Of a DNA stretch of 6,133 bases, positions 1 through 6,133 are shown one piece after another. The DNA is from Candidatus Rokuibacteriota bacterium (GTDB lineage Bacteria > Methylomirabilota > Methylomirabilia > Rokubacteriales > CSP1-6), in assembly GCA_016179165.1 (NCBI GenBank), contig JACORX010000263.1, forward strand, positions 1 to 6,133, written 5' to 3'. The notes under the pieces were generated by a model, which was not told the DNA's origin, ran no database searches, and was given only the letters and a program-made list of their open reading frames with translations. Each line of letters opens with the position of its first letter. Positions within the stretch are counted from its first letter, which is position 1. The translations under genes were made by a program, and so were the position numbers.

Positions 1-686
<686 letters not shown>

Positions 687-688
687 TG

Positions 689-699
689 CCCTTCCCTCC
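689..699 (-). promoter_or_regulatory. Ribosome-binding site that fixes the ilvB start
   Basis: The minus strand reads GGAGGGAAGGG here, 7 nt (from GGAGGG) before the GTG at 686. It overlaps the alternative ATG at 701, which therefore is unlikely to be the main start. Confidence 0.75.
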
Positions 700-706
700 A
701 TGTGGC

Positions 707-732
707 TACATCTTGGGGGTACATCTTGGGGT
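707..732. repeat. 13-bp tandem repeat in the ppdK-ilvB gap
   Basis: Two adjacent copies, plus strand TACATCTTGGGGG (707-719) and TACATCTTGGGGT (720-732), differ only in the last base. They fill much of the 54-bp gap between the ppdK stop and the ilvB GTG start. The repeat could be slippage-derived or a binding site; nothing in the sequence assigns a role. Confidence 0.7.
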
Positions 733-740
733 GCATCGGG

Positions 741-3476
741 TTAATGGGACCTCCCCCTGGCAGCGGACCGCGGCCGCTTTATCTGGGCCTGGGCGGACGC
801 GAGCCACGCGATCGGCACCATGTACGGCGAGCACGAGACGTAGTCCATGCCGACGCGATGACAGAACTCGACCGAAGACGGCTCGCCGCCGTGCTCGCCA
901 CAAATGCCCACCTTGAGCTTGGGCTTCGTCTTGCGGCCGCGCTGGATCCCGATCTCGATCATCTCCCCGACCCCTTCCTGGTCCAGCACCGCGAAGGGAT
1001 CGTCCGGGAGCAGCTTCTTCTCGAGGTAGAAGGGCAGGAACTTGCCGATGTCGTCCCGGCTGTAGCCGAAGGTCATCTGCGTCAGGTCATTGGTGCCGAA
1101 CGAGAAGAAGTCCGCGTGCTCGGCGAGCTTGTCGGCGATCAGGGCGGCACGCGGCACTTCGATCATCGTGCCGACGGTGTAGCCGCCCTTCGCGCCCATC
1201 TCGGCCACGGTCTTGTCGGCCATGCGCACGGCCATGTCGCGCGTGACCTTCATCTCGGGGACGGTGCCGGTCAGGGGGATCATGATCTCGGGCTCCACCC
1301 GCACGCCCCGCTTTGCCACCTCGCAGGCCGCCTCCACGATGGCCCGCACCTGCATCTCGTAGATCTCGGGGAACGTGATGCCGAGCCGGCAGCCGCGGTG
1401 CCCCAGCATGGGGTTGGCTTCCTGGAGGGCCTCGATCCGGGCCTTGACCGCACCCAGCTCCTGGTGGCGCGCCGGGTTGATGCCGAGCGCGTCGAGCCGC
1501 GTGTACTCCTCGATCACTTCCTTGTACTTGGGCAGGAACTCGTGGAGCGGCGGATCCAGCAGCCGGATCGTCACCGGGTAGCCGTTCATCGCCGTGAAGA
1601 TCCCGATGAAGTCCTCACGCTGGAACGGGAGGAGTCTGTCCACTGCCTTGCGCCGGGCCTGTTCGTCGCGGGCCATGATCAACTCGCGGACGATCGGGAT
1701 GCGGTCCTCTTTGAAGAACATGTGCTCCGTCCGGACGAGGCCGATCCCTTCCGCCTCGAACTCCCGCGCCTTGGCGGCATCGTCCGGGGTGTCGGCGTTG
1801 GCCCGCACCCGTGTCGTGCTCGCACTCCGGGCCCACTCCAGGAGCTGCCGGAATTCCGCCGAGAGTTTCGGGTCCACGAGCGGCAGAGCTCCCATGACCA
1901 CCTCGCCCGTGGCGCCGTTCAGCGTGACGACCTGCCCTTCGCGCACCACCGCTCGGCCGGCACGGAAGAGCCGGTTCTCCTCGTCCACGATCACGTTGCC
2001 CGCGCCCACCACGCAGCCCTTGCCCCACCCGCGCGCCACGACGGCCGCGTGAGAAGTCAGACCGCCCCGAGAGGTTAGGACCCCCTGAGCCGCGTGCATC
2101 CCCGCCACGTCCTCCGGCGAGGTCTCCTGCCGGACCAGGATCACGTGCTCCTCGCGGAGCGCCATCTCGACGGCCTTCTCGGGGTCGAACACGACCTTGC
2201 CCACCGCCGCCGCGGGCGTGGCGGCCAGCCCACGAGCAATGGCCGTGTACTCGGCCCGCGGGTCCACGGTCTTCACGAGGAGCTGGTTGAGCGAGGCCGG
2301 CTCGACGCGCAGCAGGGCCGTGTCCCGGTCGATCAGGCGCTCCCGCACCATCTCCACGGCGATGCGCACGCCCGCGCCCCCTGTACGCTTGCCCGAGCGC
2401 GTCTGGAGGATGAAGAGCCGCCCTTCCTGGACGGTGAACTCGATGTCTTGCATGTCGCGGTAGTGGCGCTCGAGACGGTCCTTGATGGTCACGAGCTCGT
2501 CGTAGACCGCCGGCATGTTGTCCTTGAGGGTGGCGATGGGCTGCGGGGTGCGGATGCCCGCGACGACGTCCTCGCCCTGCGCGTTGATGAGGAACTCGCC
2601 GAAGAAGCGGCGCTCCCCGCTCGACGGATCACGCGTGAAGCACACGCCCGTGCCGGAAGACTCACCCAGGTTGCCGAAGACCATGGCCATGACGGTGACC
2701 GCGGTGCCCCAGTCGTCCGGCAGCCGGTGGATGCGCCGGTAGTCCACGGCCTTCTTCGCGTACCACGAGTCGAAGACGGCATTGACCGCGAGCTTGAGCT
2801 GCTCGGGCGGATCCTGGGGGAAGGGCTTGCCCGTGCGCGCCTGGACGAGACTCTTGAACTCGGCCACGAGGGCCTTGAGGGGCTCGGGCTGGAGATCCGC
2901 GTCGGTCTTGGCGCGCGCGACGGCCTTGGCCTTGTCGAGCAATTCGTCGAAGGCGCGGCGCTCGATGCCGAGCACGACGTCGCCGAAGATGGTGATGAAC
3001 CTTCGGTAGCAGTCCCACGCGAAGCGCTCGTTCTTGGTCCAGCGCGCGAGGCCGATCACCGTCCTGTCGTTGAGCCCGAGGTTCAGCACGGTGTCCATCA
3101 TGCCGGGCATCGACGCGCGCGCGCCCGAGCGCACCGACACGAGAAGCGGCTTGGCCGTATCCCCGAGCCGGCGCTCGACTGCGGCCTCGAGGCGAGCCAT
3201 CCCGCCCATGATCTGTTCCCAGAGCCCCGCGGGATGCTTTCGGTCCGCGGAGCTGTAGGCGGCCCAGGCTTCCGTCGTGATCGTGAAGCCGGGAGGCACG
3301 GATACCCCCAGGTTGGTCATCTCCGCCAGCTCGCACCCCTTGCCGCCCAAGAGGTGGCGGAGGGCGCTCGAGCCGTCCGCCTTGCCGTTGGCGAAGGCGT
3401 ACACGTATTTGGGTCGGCGAGCGGCAGGGCGTGGGGACTTTGCCCGTGCTCTCCGGCGTGACGTGGCGCGCGCCAT
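741..3476 (-). CDS. ppdK: Pyruvate, phosphate dikinase
   Basis: Cytoplasmic enzyme interconverting pyruvate + ATP + Pi and PEP + AMP + PPi, used for gluconeogenesis from pyruvate or for PPi-linked glycolysis. At 911 aa it is full length (family about 870-900). Order of domains: N-terminal ATP-grasp nucleotide-binding region (about 24-360, including 'GGKGCELAEMTNLGVSVPPGFTITTEA' split around residues 44-70, and 'GEDVVAGIRTPQPI' at 301-314); central swivelling domain with the phospho-histidine H476 in 'TSRGGLTSHAAVVARGWG'; C-terminal TIM-barrel PEP/pyruvate domain with 'GIGLVRTEHMFF' (577-588), 'SFGTNDLTQMTFGYSRDD' (792-809) and catalytic C859 in 'GICGEHGGEPSS'. T474, two residues before H476, matches the site modified by the PPDK regulatory protein in other organisms, but no such regulator gene is in the window. 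Odd: a basic 22-residue leader (Arg, Ala, Pro, Lys) precedes the usual 'KYVYAF' start, with no better start codon downstream. A 159-bp control region precedes the gene and ilvB follows. PEP synthase is excluded by the PPDK motifs and the lengths of the domains. Confidence 0.97.
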   Translation of the reverse strand: MARATSRRRARAKSPRPAARRPKYVYAFANGKADGSSALRHLLGGKGCELAEMTNLGVSVPPGFTITTEAWAAYSSADRKHPAGLWEQIMGGMARLEAAVERRLGDTAKPLLVSVRSGARASMPGMMDTVLNLGLNDRTVIGLARWTKNERFAWDCYRRFITIFGDVVLGIERRAFDELLDKAKAVARAKTDADLQPEPLKALVAEFKSLVQARTGKPFPQDPPEQLKLAVNAVFDSWYAKKAVDYRRIHRLPDDWGTAVTVMAMVFGNLGESSGTGVCFTRDPSSGERRFFGEFLINAQGEDVVAGIRTPQPIATLKDNMPAVYDELVTIKDRLERHYRDMQDIEFTVQEGRLFILQTRSGKRTGGAGVRIAVEMVRERLIDRDTALLRVEPASLNQLLVKTVDPRAEYTAIARGLAATPAAAVGKVVFDPEKAVEMALREEHVILVRQETSPEDVAGMHAAQGVLTSRGGLTSHAAVVARGWGKGCVVGAGNVIVDEENRLFRAGRAVVREGQVVTLNGATGEVVMGALPLVDPKLSAEFRQLLEWARSASTTRVRANADTPDDAAKAREFEAEGIGLVRTEHMFFKEDRIPIVRELIMARDEQARRKAVDRLLPFQREDFIGIFTAMNGYPVTIRLLDPPLHEFLPKYKEVIEEYTRLDALGINPARHQELGAVKARIEALQEANPMLGHRGCRLGITFPEIYEMQVRAIVEAACEVAKRGVRVEPEIMIPLTGTVPEMKVTRDMAVRMADKTVAEMGAKGGYTVGTMIEVPRAALIADKLAEHADFFSFGTNDLTQMTFGYSRDDIGKFLPFYLEKKLLPDDPFAVLDQEGVGEMIEIGIQRGRKTKPKLKVGICGEHGGEPSSVEFCHRVGMDYVSCSPYMVPIAWLASAQAQIKRPRSAARGRSH

Positions 3477-3481
3477 ACAGA

Positions 3482-3499
3482 GGCCCCCCCGGTCGGGCC
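3482..3499 (-). promoter_or_regulatory. Possible hairpin covering the ppdK ribosome-binding site
   Basis: On the minus strand GGCCC (3499-3495) can pair with GGGCC (3486-3482) around an 8-nt loop. The run of seven G at 3490-3484, ending 7 nt before the ATG at 3476, is the only Shine-Dalgarno-like element for ppdK, and three of its bases are in the stem. Pairing could limit initiation. The stem is only 5 bp, so chance in GC-rich DNA is a real alternative. Confidence 0.3.
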
Positions 3500-3506
3500 G
3501 GACATT

Positions 3507-3535
3507 CTGCAGAGAAACTATGGCTGCAGAGAAAC
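3507..3535. repeat. 12-bp direct repeat upstream of ppdK
   Basis: Exact copies of CTGCAGAGAAAC (plus strand) at 3507-3518 and 3524-3535, starting 17 bp apart. They lie between the hairpin at 3540-3560 and the ppdK start, about 30-60 bp before the ATG. Exact direct repeats in a control region suggest a tandem protein-binding site, but no known operator is recognised. Confidence 0.75.
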
Positions 3536-3560
3536 AGAGGCAGGCCCCGAAGAGGCCTGC
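3528..3560 (-). terminator. Terminator-like or leader hairpin between gntR and ppdK
   Basis: The minus strand has a perfect 7-bp stem, GCAGGCC (3560-3554) and GGCCTGC (3546-3540), enclosing TCTTCGG, which can also fold as a C(UUCG)G tetraloop with one bulged U. The stem is followed by CTCTGTTTCTCT (3539-3528), moderately T-rich. It sits 75 bp after the gntR stop and 63 bp before the ppdK ATG. It could end the tctA-terC-gntR transcript. If the promoter at 3572-3601 is real, it would instead lie at the very 5' end of the ppdK message as an attenuator or stabilising hairpin. The tail is weaker than in a classic intrinsic terminator. Confidence 0.45.
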
Positions 3561-3571
3561 GTTATCCGAGG

Positions 3572-3601
3572 ATGCTACTCCGAGGGGCGGCTAGGTGTCA
3601 A
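3572..3601 (-). promoter_or_regulatory. Candidate sigma70-like promoter for ppdK (and ilvB)
   Basis: The minus strand has a perfect -35 box TTGACA (3601-3596), an 18-bp spacer and TAGCAT (3577-3572) as a -10 box matching TATAAT at four of six positions. Transcription would begin near 3565, about 90 bp before the ppdK ATG. The heptamer CCTCGGA occurs twice around the -10 (3585-3579 and 3571-3565), and the palindrome GAATATTC lies just upstream of the -35 at 3603-3610. Prediction from consensus only. Confidence 0.4.
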
Positions 3602-3635
3602 TGAATATTCTTCCGCGACAGGTACTTACGAGCCT

Positions 3636-4391
3636 CTAGCGCGGTCTCTCTCTCTGCTCTGGTTTCGCCTTGGAAGCCCGGCGGCCGGGTTCGCGGCCGC
3701 CCGTCAAACCGTCGACGAGCTTCGCCACCGCCGTCAGATGGTCGAGCATCTCCCGCCGCGCCCCGGCCTCGTCGCGGCGTCGGATTGCGCCAAGAATCCG
3801 CCGGTGGTCCTGGTGGGAGCGTCTCGGGCGGCCGGGATTGTGCAAGCTCTCCTCCCGACTCTGCGCGAGGAGATCCACCAGCGCGTTGACGATGCGGACG
3901 ATCGCGCGGTTGTGGGCGGCGGCGGCAATGGCCGCGTGGAGAGCCGAGTCCTGGGCCATGCCTGTACGCCCGTGCGCGACCTCGCGCGCCTGCTCGGCGA
4001 GGATGCGCTCCATATCGGCGAGCTCATCCCGGGTCGCGCGCCGCGCCGCCAGAGCCGCGATCGCGGGCTCGAGGAGGCGGCGCGCCTCGAAAAGCTCTCC
4101 CACCGCCTCACGGTAGGGCAGGATAACCAGCGCCAGGGGCTCGATGAGGGCCTCGACCGATACATCACGGACGAAGGCGCCTTCTCCCGCCCTGATGTCG
4201 ATCAAGCCGCGGCTCTGCAGCGACCGAAGGGCCTCGCGCACCGAGGTGCGGCTGACGCGGAAACGCTCGGCCAGGTCCCGCTCCGGCGGCAGCCTGTCGC
4301 CGGACGTGAGTTGGCCGTCGGCGATCAAGGCCTTGACCTGGCGGACGATGTCCTCGTAGATCCGGACCGACTTGACGGGCTCGAGGTCCAC
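3636..4391 (-). CDS. GntR-family transcriptional regulator, FadR/FCD subgroup
   Basis: DNA-binding regulator of 251 aa. The N-terminal winged helix-turn-helix spans about residues 8-75, with the signature 'RLPPERDLAERFRVSRTSVREAL' region (33-55, key residues P35, E37, R48, S50, R52) and the wing 'GEGAFV' (69-74). The C-terminal all-helical FCD ligand domain covers about 95-228 and keeps the metal-binding set D148, H152, H196 and H218, so it probably binds a small carboxylate through a divalent metal. The tail after 230 is basic and low in complexity. The start is GTG; GGGGAG lies 5 nt upstream, and the preceding terC stop is only one base away, so translation is probably coupled. Position after a TctA permease and before ppdK suggests it controls one or both of these units; that is inference. 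FCD regulators are commonly repressors released by a pathway acid; the ligand cannot be told from sequence. Confidence 0.93.
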   Translation of the reverse strand: MDLEPVKSVRIYEDIVRQVKALIADGQLTSGDRLPPERDLAERFRVSRTSVREALRSLQSRGLIDIRAGEGAFVRDVSVEALIEPLALVILPYREAVGELFEARRLLEPAIAALAARRATRDELADMERILAEQAREVAHGRTGMAQDSALHAAIAAAAHNRAIVRIVNALVDLLAQSREESLHNPGRPRRSHQDHRRILGAIRRRDEAGARREMLDHLTAVAKLVDGLTGGREPGRRASKAKPEQRERPR

Positions 4392-4392
4392 G

Positions 4393-5103
4393 CTAACTCC
4401 CCGCGACCTTCCCGCCCGCGCCCGCCGCGCGCTGCCGGGCGGTGATCCAACCGACCAGCACGATGCCCCCGGCGAGCGCGAGCCGCACCCCCCACTCGAC
4501 GAGGCTAGGGACAGTGCCGATCCGGCTCACGACGAAGTGGTCGTGGAGGATCATCTTGCCCGCCACCTCGCCCAGGATGCCCCCGGCAATCAGGATGATC
4601 CACTGGTAGCGGTTCATCAGGGTGGCCAGCACCCCGCTGCCCCAGACAACGATGGGGATCGAGAGCCCGATCCCGAAGATCACGAGGCGGAGGTCGCCCT
4701 CGGCGGCGCCTGCCACCCCGATGACGTTGTCGAGGCTCATGACCACATCGGCCACGATGATGATCCAGATGGCCTCGAGCAGCGTGGTGCCGGCCTTCGC
4801 GCTGCCCTCGCCCGCCTCCTCGCCCTGGCGCACCAGCTTGATGGCGATCCAGATCAGCAGGAGGCCGCCCACCACCTGGAGGAGCGGAATTCCGAGCAGG
4901 TAGCTGACGATCGTGATGAAGAGGAGCCGGAGCCCCACCGCCCCGACCGTTCCCCAGATCCGGCCCACGAACTGCTGGCGCTTGGGCAGCGTACGCACGG
5001 CGAGCGCGATGACCAGGGCATTGTCCCCGGCCAGTGCCAGGTCGATGACAACGATCCTGAAGACGCCGATCCAGAACGAGGGGTCGAAGACGGAGGCGGT
5101 CAC
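4393..5103 (-). CDS. TerC/YjbE-type integral membrane protein
   Basis: Inner-membrane protein of about 236 aa, typical of the YjbE branch of the TerC family. Family members are tied to metal handling: Mn(II) export or metallation of secreted enzymes in Bacillus, the Mn-responsive Alx in E. coli, and tellurite resistance for the founding TerC. About seven hydrophobic segments are seen. Two pseudo-symmetric acidic motifs mark the family: 'DLALAGDNALVIALA' in the first helix (Asp 21 and 27, Asn 28) and 'DVVMSLDNVIGVAG' in the fourth (Asp 119 and 125, Asn 126), the likely metal ligands. GTG at 5103 is chosen because GGGG lies 7 nt upstream; the TTG at 5109 (two residues longer) has that G-run only 1 nt away. 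The gene begins 13 bp after the permease stop and ends one base before gntR, so it sits inside an apparent operon. No Mn riboswitch (yybP-ykoY) can fit in that 13-bp gap. Substrate is unproven. Confidence 0.92.
   Translation of the reverse strand: MTASVFDPSFWIGVFRIVVIDLALAGDNALVIALAVRTLPKRQQFVGRIWGTVGAVGLRLLFITIVSYLLGIPLLQVVGGLLLIWIAIKLVRQGEEAGEGSAKAGTTLLEAIWIIIVADVVMSLDNVIGVAGAAEGDLRLVIFGIGLSIPIVVWGSGVLATLMNRYQWIILIAGGILGEVAGKMILHDHFVVSRIGTVPSLVEWGVRLALAGGIVLVGWITARQRAAGAGGKVAGS
4397..4402 (-). promoter_or_regulatory. Ribosome-binding site of gntR inside the terC end
   Basis: GGGGAG on the minus strand ends 5 nt before the GTG at 4391 and lies within the last codons of terC. This supports the GTG start and coupled translation of the two genes. 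Confidence 0.6.
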
Positions 5104-5116
5104 GGCCAAGCCCCGA

Positions 5117-6133
5117 TCAGGTCTCGCGGGGCGATGCGGCCGGCACCGGCACGCCCCGGAGCCGGCGCCACCACGGCGTGATGACGGGCAGCGCGAAGAA
5201 GAACAGCGCGACAGCGGTGATGGCCCCGGAGATCGGCCGCACGAGGAAGATCAGGAGCGAGCCCTGCGACATGATCAGGCTCTGGCGCAAGGCATTCTCG
5301 GCGAGGTCGCCCAGGACGAGCGCAAGCACGAGCGGGGCCAGCGGATAGTCGAGCTTCTTGAACACGTAGCCGATCACGCCGAAGATGAGCATATACCAGA
5401 TGTCGAGCATGCGGCCGTTGACCGAGTAGGCCCCGACAGCGCAGATGGAGATGATCAGCGGCGTGAGGATGGCGAAGGGCACGCGCAGGATGGCGGCGAA
5501 GGCCGGCACGAAGGCCAGCACCATGATGACGCCGATGACGTTGCCCGTGTACATGCTGGCGATGAGACCCCACACGAACTCGGGCTTCTCCTTGAAGAGC
5601 ATGGGCCCCGGCTGGAGCCCCCAGATGATGAGCCCGCCCAGCATGACCGCCGCCGTCGGCGAACCCGGGATGCCGAGCGTGATCATGGGCAGGAGCGAGG
5701 CGCCGCCGGCCGCGTGCGCGGCCGTCTCGGGCGCGACGACCCCCTCGATCTCGCCCTTGCCGAAGCGATCCGGGTGCCGCGAGAAGCGCTTCGCGAAGGC
5801 GTAGCTCATGAACGAGGCGGGCGTCGCCCCGCCCGGCTTGAAGCCCATCCAGAACCCGATGAAACAACTGCGGACGAAGGTCCTCCAGTAGAGCGGCAGG
5901 ATGCGCCACGTGTCCCAGACGATGCGGGGGCTCATCTTCGCCGAGGCGCCCTTGAACGAGAGACCCTCCTCCATGGTCAATAAGATTTCGCCGATGCCGA
6001 AGAGGCCGATCACCGCCACGATGAAGTCGAACCCCTTCATGAGGTCGGTGAAGCCGAAGGTCAGCCGCAGCGCGCCCGTGACGATGTCGAGCCCGACCGA
6101 GGCCATGATGAAGCCGATAAGGATCGAGACGAG
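5117..6133 (-). CDS. tctA: Tripartite tricarboxylate transporter large permease, TctA family (partial, C-terminal part)
   Basis: Large membrane subunit of a TTT-type secondary transporter, working with a small TctB permease and a periplasmic TctC binding protein to import citrate-like or other carboxylates. The visible 338 residues are open to the right edge; the family is about 500 aa, so the first third is missing. Recognisable blocks, numbered from the first visible residue: 'GLFGIGEILL' (about 43-52), 'MGFKPGGATPASFMSYAFAKR' region (96-116), 'GKGEIEGVVAPETAAHAAGG' (about 126-145), 'ITLGIPGSPTAAVMLGG' (about 151-167) and 'WGLQPGPMLF' (171-180). Many hydrophobic helices follow, and the protein ends in a short hydrophilic tail. 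Odd: where classic TctA has 'LPGAGATIASF' and 'APEAANNAAAGG', this one has 'KPGGATPASF' and 'APETAAHAAGG', a recognisable divergent subgroup with probably different substrate. Partner genes are expected further right. terC follows closely, implying co-transcription. A methionine at 6106 is internal, not the start. Confidence 0.94.
   Translation of the reverse strand, partial: LVSILIGFIMASVGLDIVTGALRLTFGFTDLMKGFDFIVAVIGLFGIGEILLTMEEGLSFKGASAKMSPRIVWDTWRILPLYWRTFVRSCFIGFWMGFKPGGATPASFMSYAFAKRFSRHPDRFGKGEIEGVVAPETAAHAAGGASLLPMITLGIPGSPTAAVMLGGLIIWGLQPGPMLFKEKPEFVWGLIASMYTGNVIGVIMVLAFVPAFAAILRVPFAILTPLIISICAVGAYSVNGRMLDIWYMLIFGVIGYVFKKLDYPLAPLVLALVLGDLAENALRQSLIMSQGSLLIFLVRPISGAITAVALFFFALPVITPWWRRLRGVPVPAASPRET

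Noticed and set aside
702..3461. Two long open frames on the plus strand (702-2078 and 2094-3461) opposite ppdK
   Set aside because: They are antisense mirrors of a certain PPDK gene; their products are His/Arg/Asp/Gly-rich with no family motifs, as expected where the sense frame has GC-rich third positions.
3520..3594. 24-codon plus-strand frame in the ppdK control region
   Set aside because: No ribosome-binding site, and its content comes from the direct repeat and hairpin; it is the tail of a longer antisense frame.
3615..3630. GTACTTAC-like partial palindrome as a GntR operator
   Set aside because: It only loosely resembles the TnGTnnnACnA pattern of FadR-type sites and has wrong half-site spacing; too weak to list.
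3644..3660. CT/GA-rich run at the end of gntR
   Set aside because: A short simple repeat inside the coding tail (Arg/Glu/Gln codons), with no other sign of function.
3738..4445. Plus-strand frame opposite gntR
   Set aside because: Antisense of a clear FCD regulator whose HTH and metal residues are all in the minus frame.
5104..5116. Mn-responsive yybP-ykoY riboswitch before terC
   Set aside because: Only 7-13 bp separate the permease stop and terC; no room for the roughly 100-nt element.
4372..5983. Plus-strand open frames opposite terC and the permease (4372-5181, 4913-5983)
   Set aside because: Highly charged (Asp, Glu, Arg, His) translations complementary to hydrophobic membrane genes; no ribosome site or recognisable domain.

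Overview
The window is GC-rich (visibly about two-thirds G+C). All five genes lie on the minus strand, so transcription runs from high to low coordinates. In that order they are: the C-terminal two-thirds of a TctA-type large permease of a tripartite tricarboxylate transporter (runs off the right edge); a seven-helix TerC/YjbE-type membrane protein; a GntR-family regulator of the FadR/FCD subgroup; a full-length pyruvate, phosphate dikinase (ppdK); and the N-terminal 40% of an acetolactate synthase large subunit-like TPP enzyme (ilvB, runs off the left edge). No mobile element, CRISPR array, tRNA or rRNA is visible. The longest gene-free stretch is 159 bp.

The host is a bacterium. High GC, the 'KPGGATPASF' type of TctA permease, an FCD regulator beside it, and PPDK together fit environmental lineages rich in tripartite transporters, such as Burkholderiales-like proteobacteria or Rokubacteria/Methylomirabilota. 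This is a style judgement, not a proof.

Layout. Right block (4393-6133): tctA and terC are 7-13 bp apart. terC and gntR are separated by one base, and gntR has a good ribosome-binding site placed across the terC stop. The three genes therefore look like one co-transcribed, translationally coupled unit. Centre (3477-3635): the only real intergenic region. It holds a sigma70-like promoter candidate, a GC-rich hairpin with a possible UUCG tetraloop, a 12-bp direct repeat and a small G-rich hairpin at the ppdK ribosome-binding site. It is the natural control region for ppdK. Left block (1-3476): ppdK is followed after 54 bp by ilvB. That gap contains a 13-bp tandem repeat and a strong ribosome-binding site that fixes a GTG start for ilvB.

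The functional link is inferred. The permease would import a carboxylate, the FCD regulator would sense a related small acid, PPDK would interconvert pyruvate and PEP, and acetolactate synthase would consume pyruvate, putting the left block at the pyruvate node. No undescribed system is evident. The most interesting points are the ppdK control region, the substitutions next to the catalytic Glu in the IlvB-like protein, and the TerC protein embedded between a transporter and its probable regulator.
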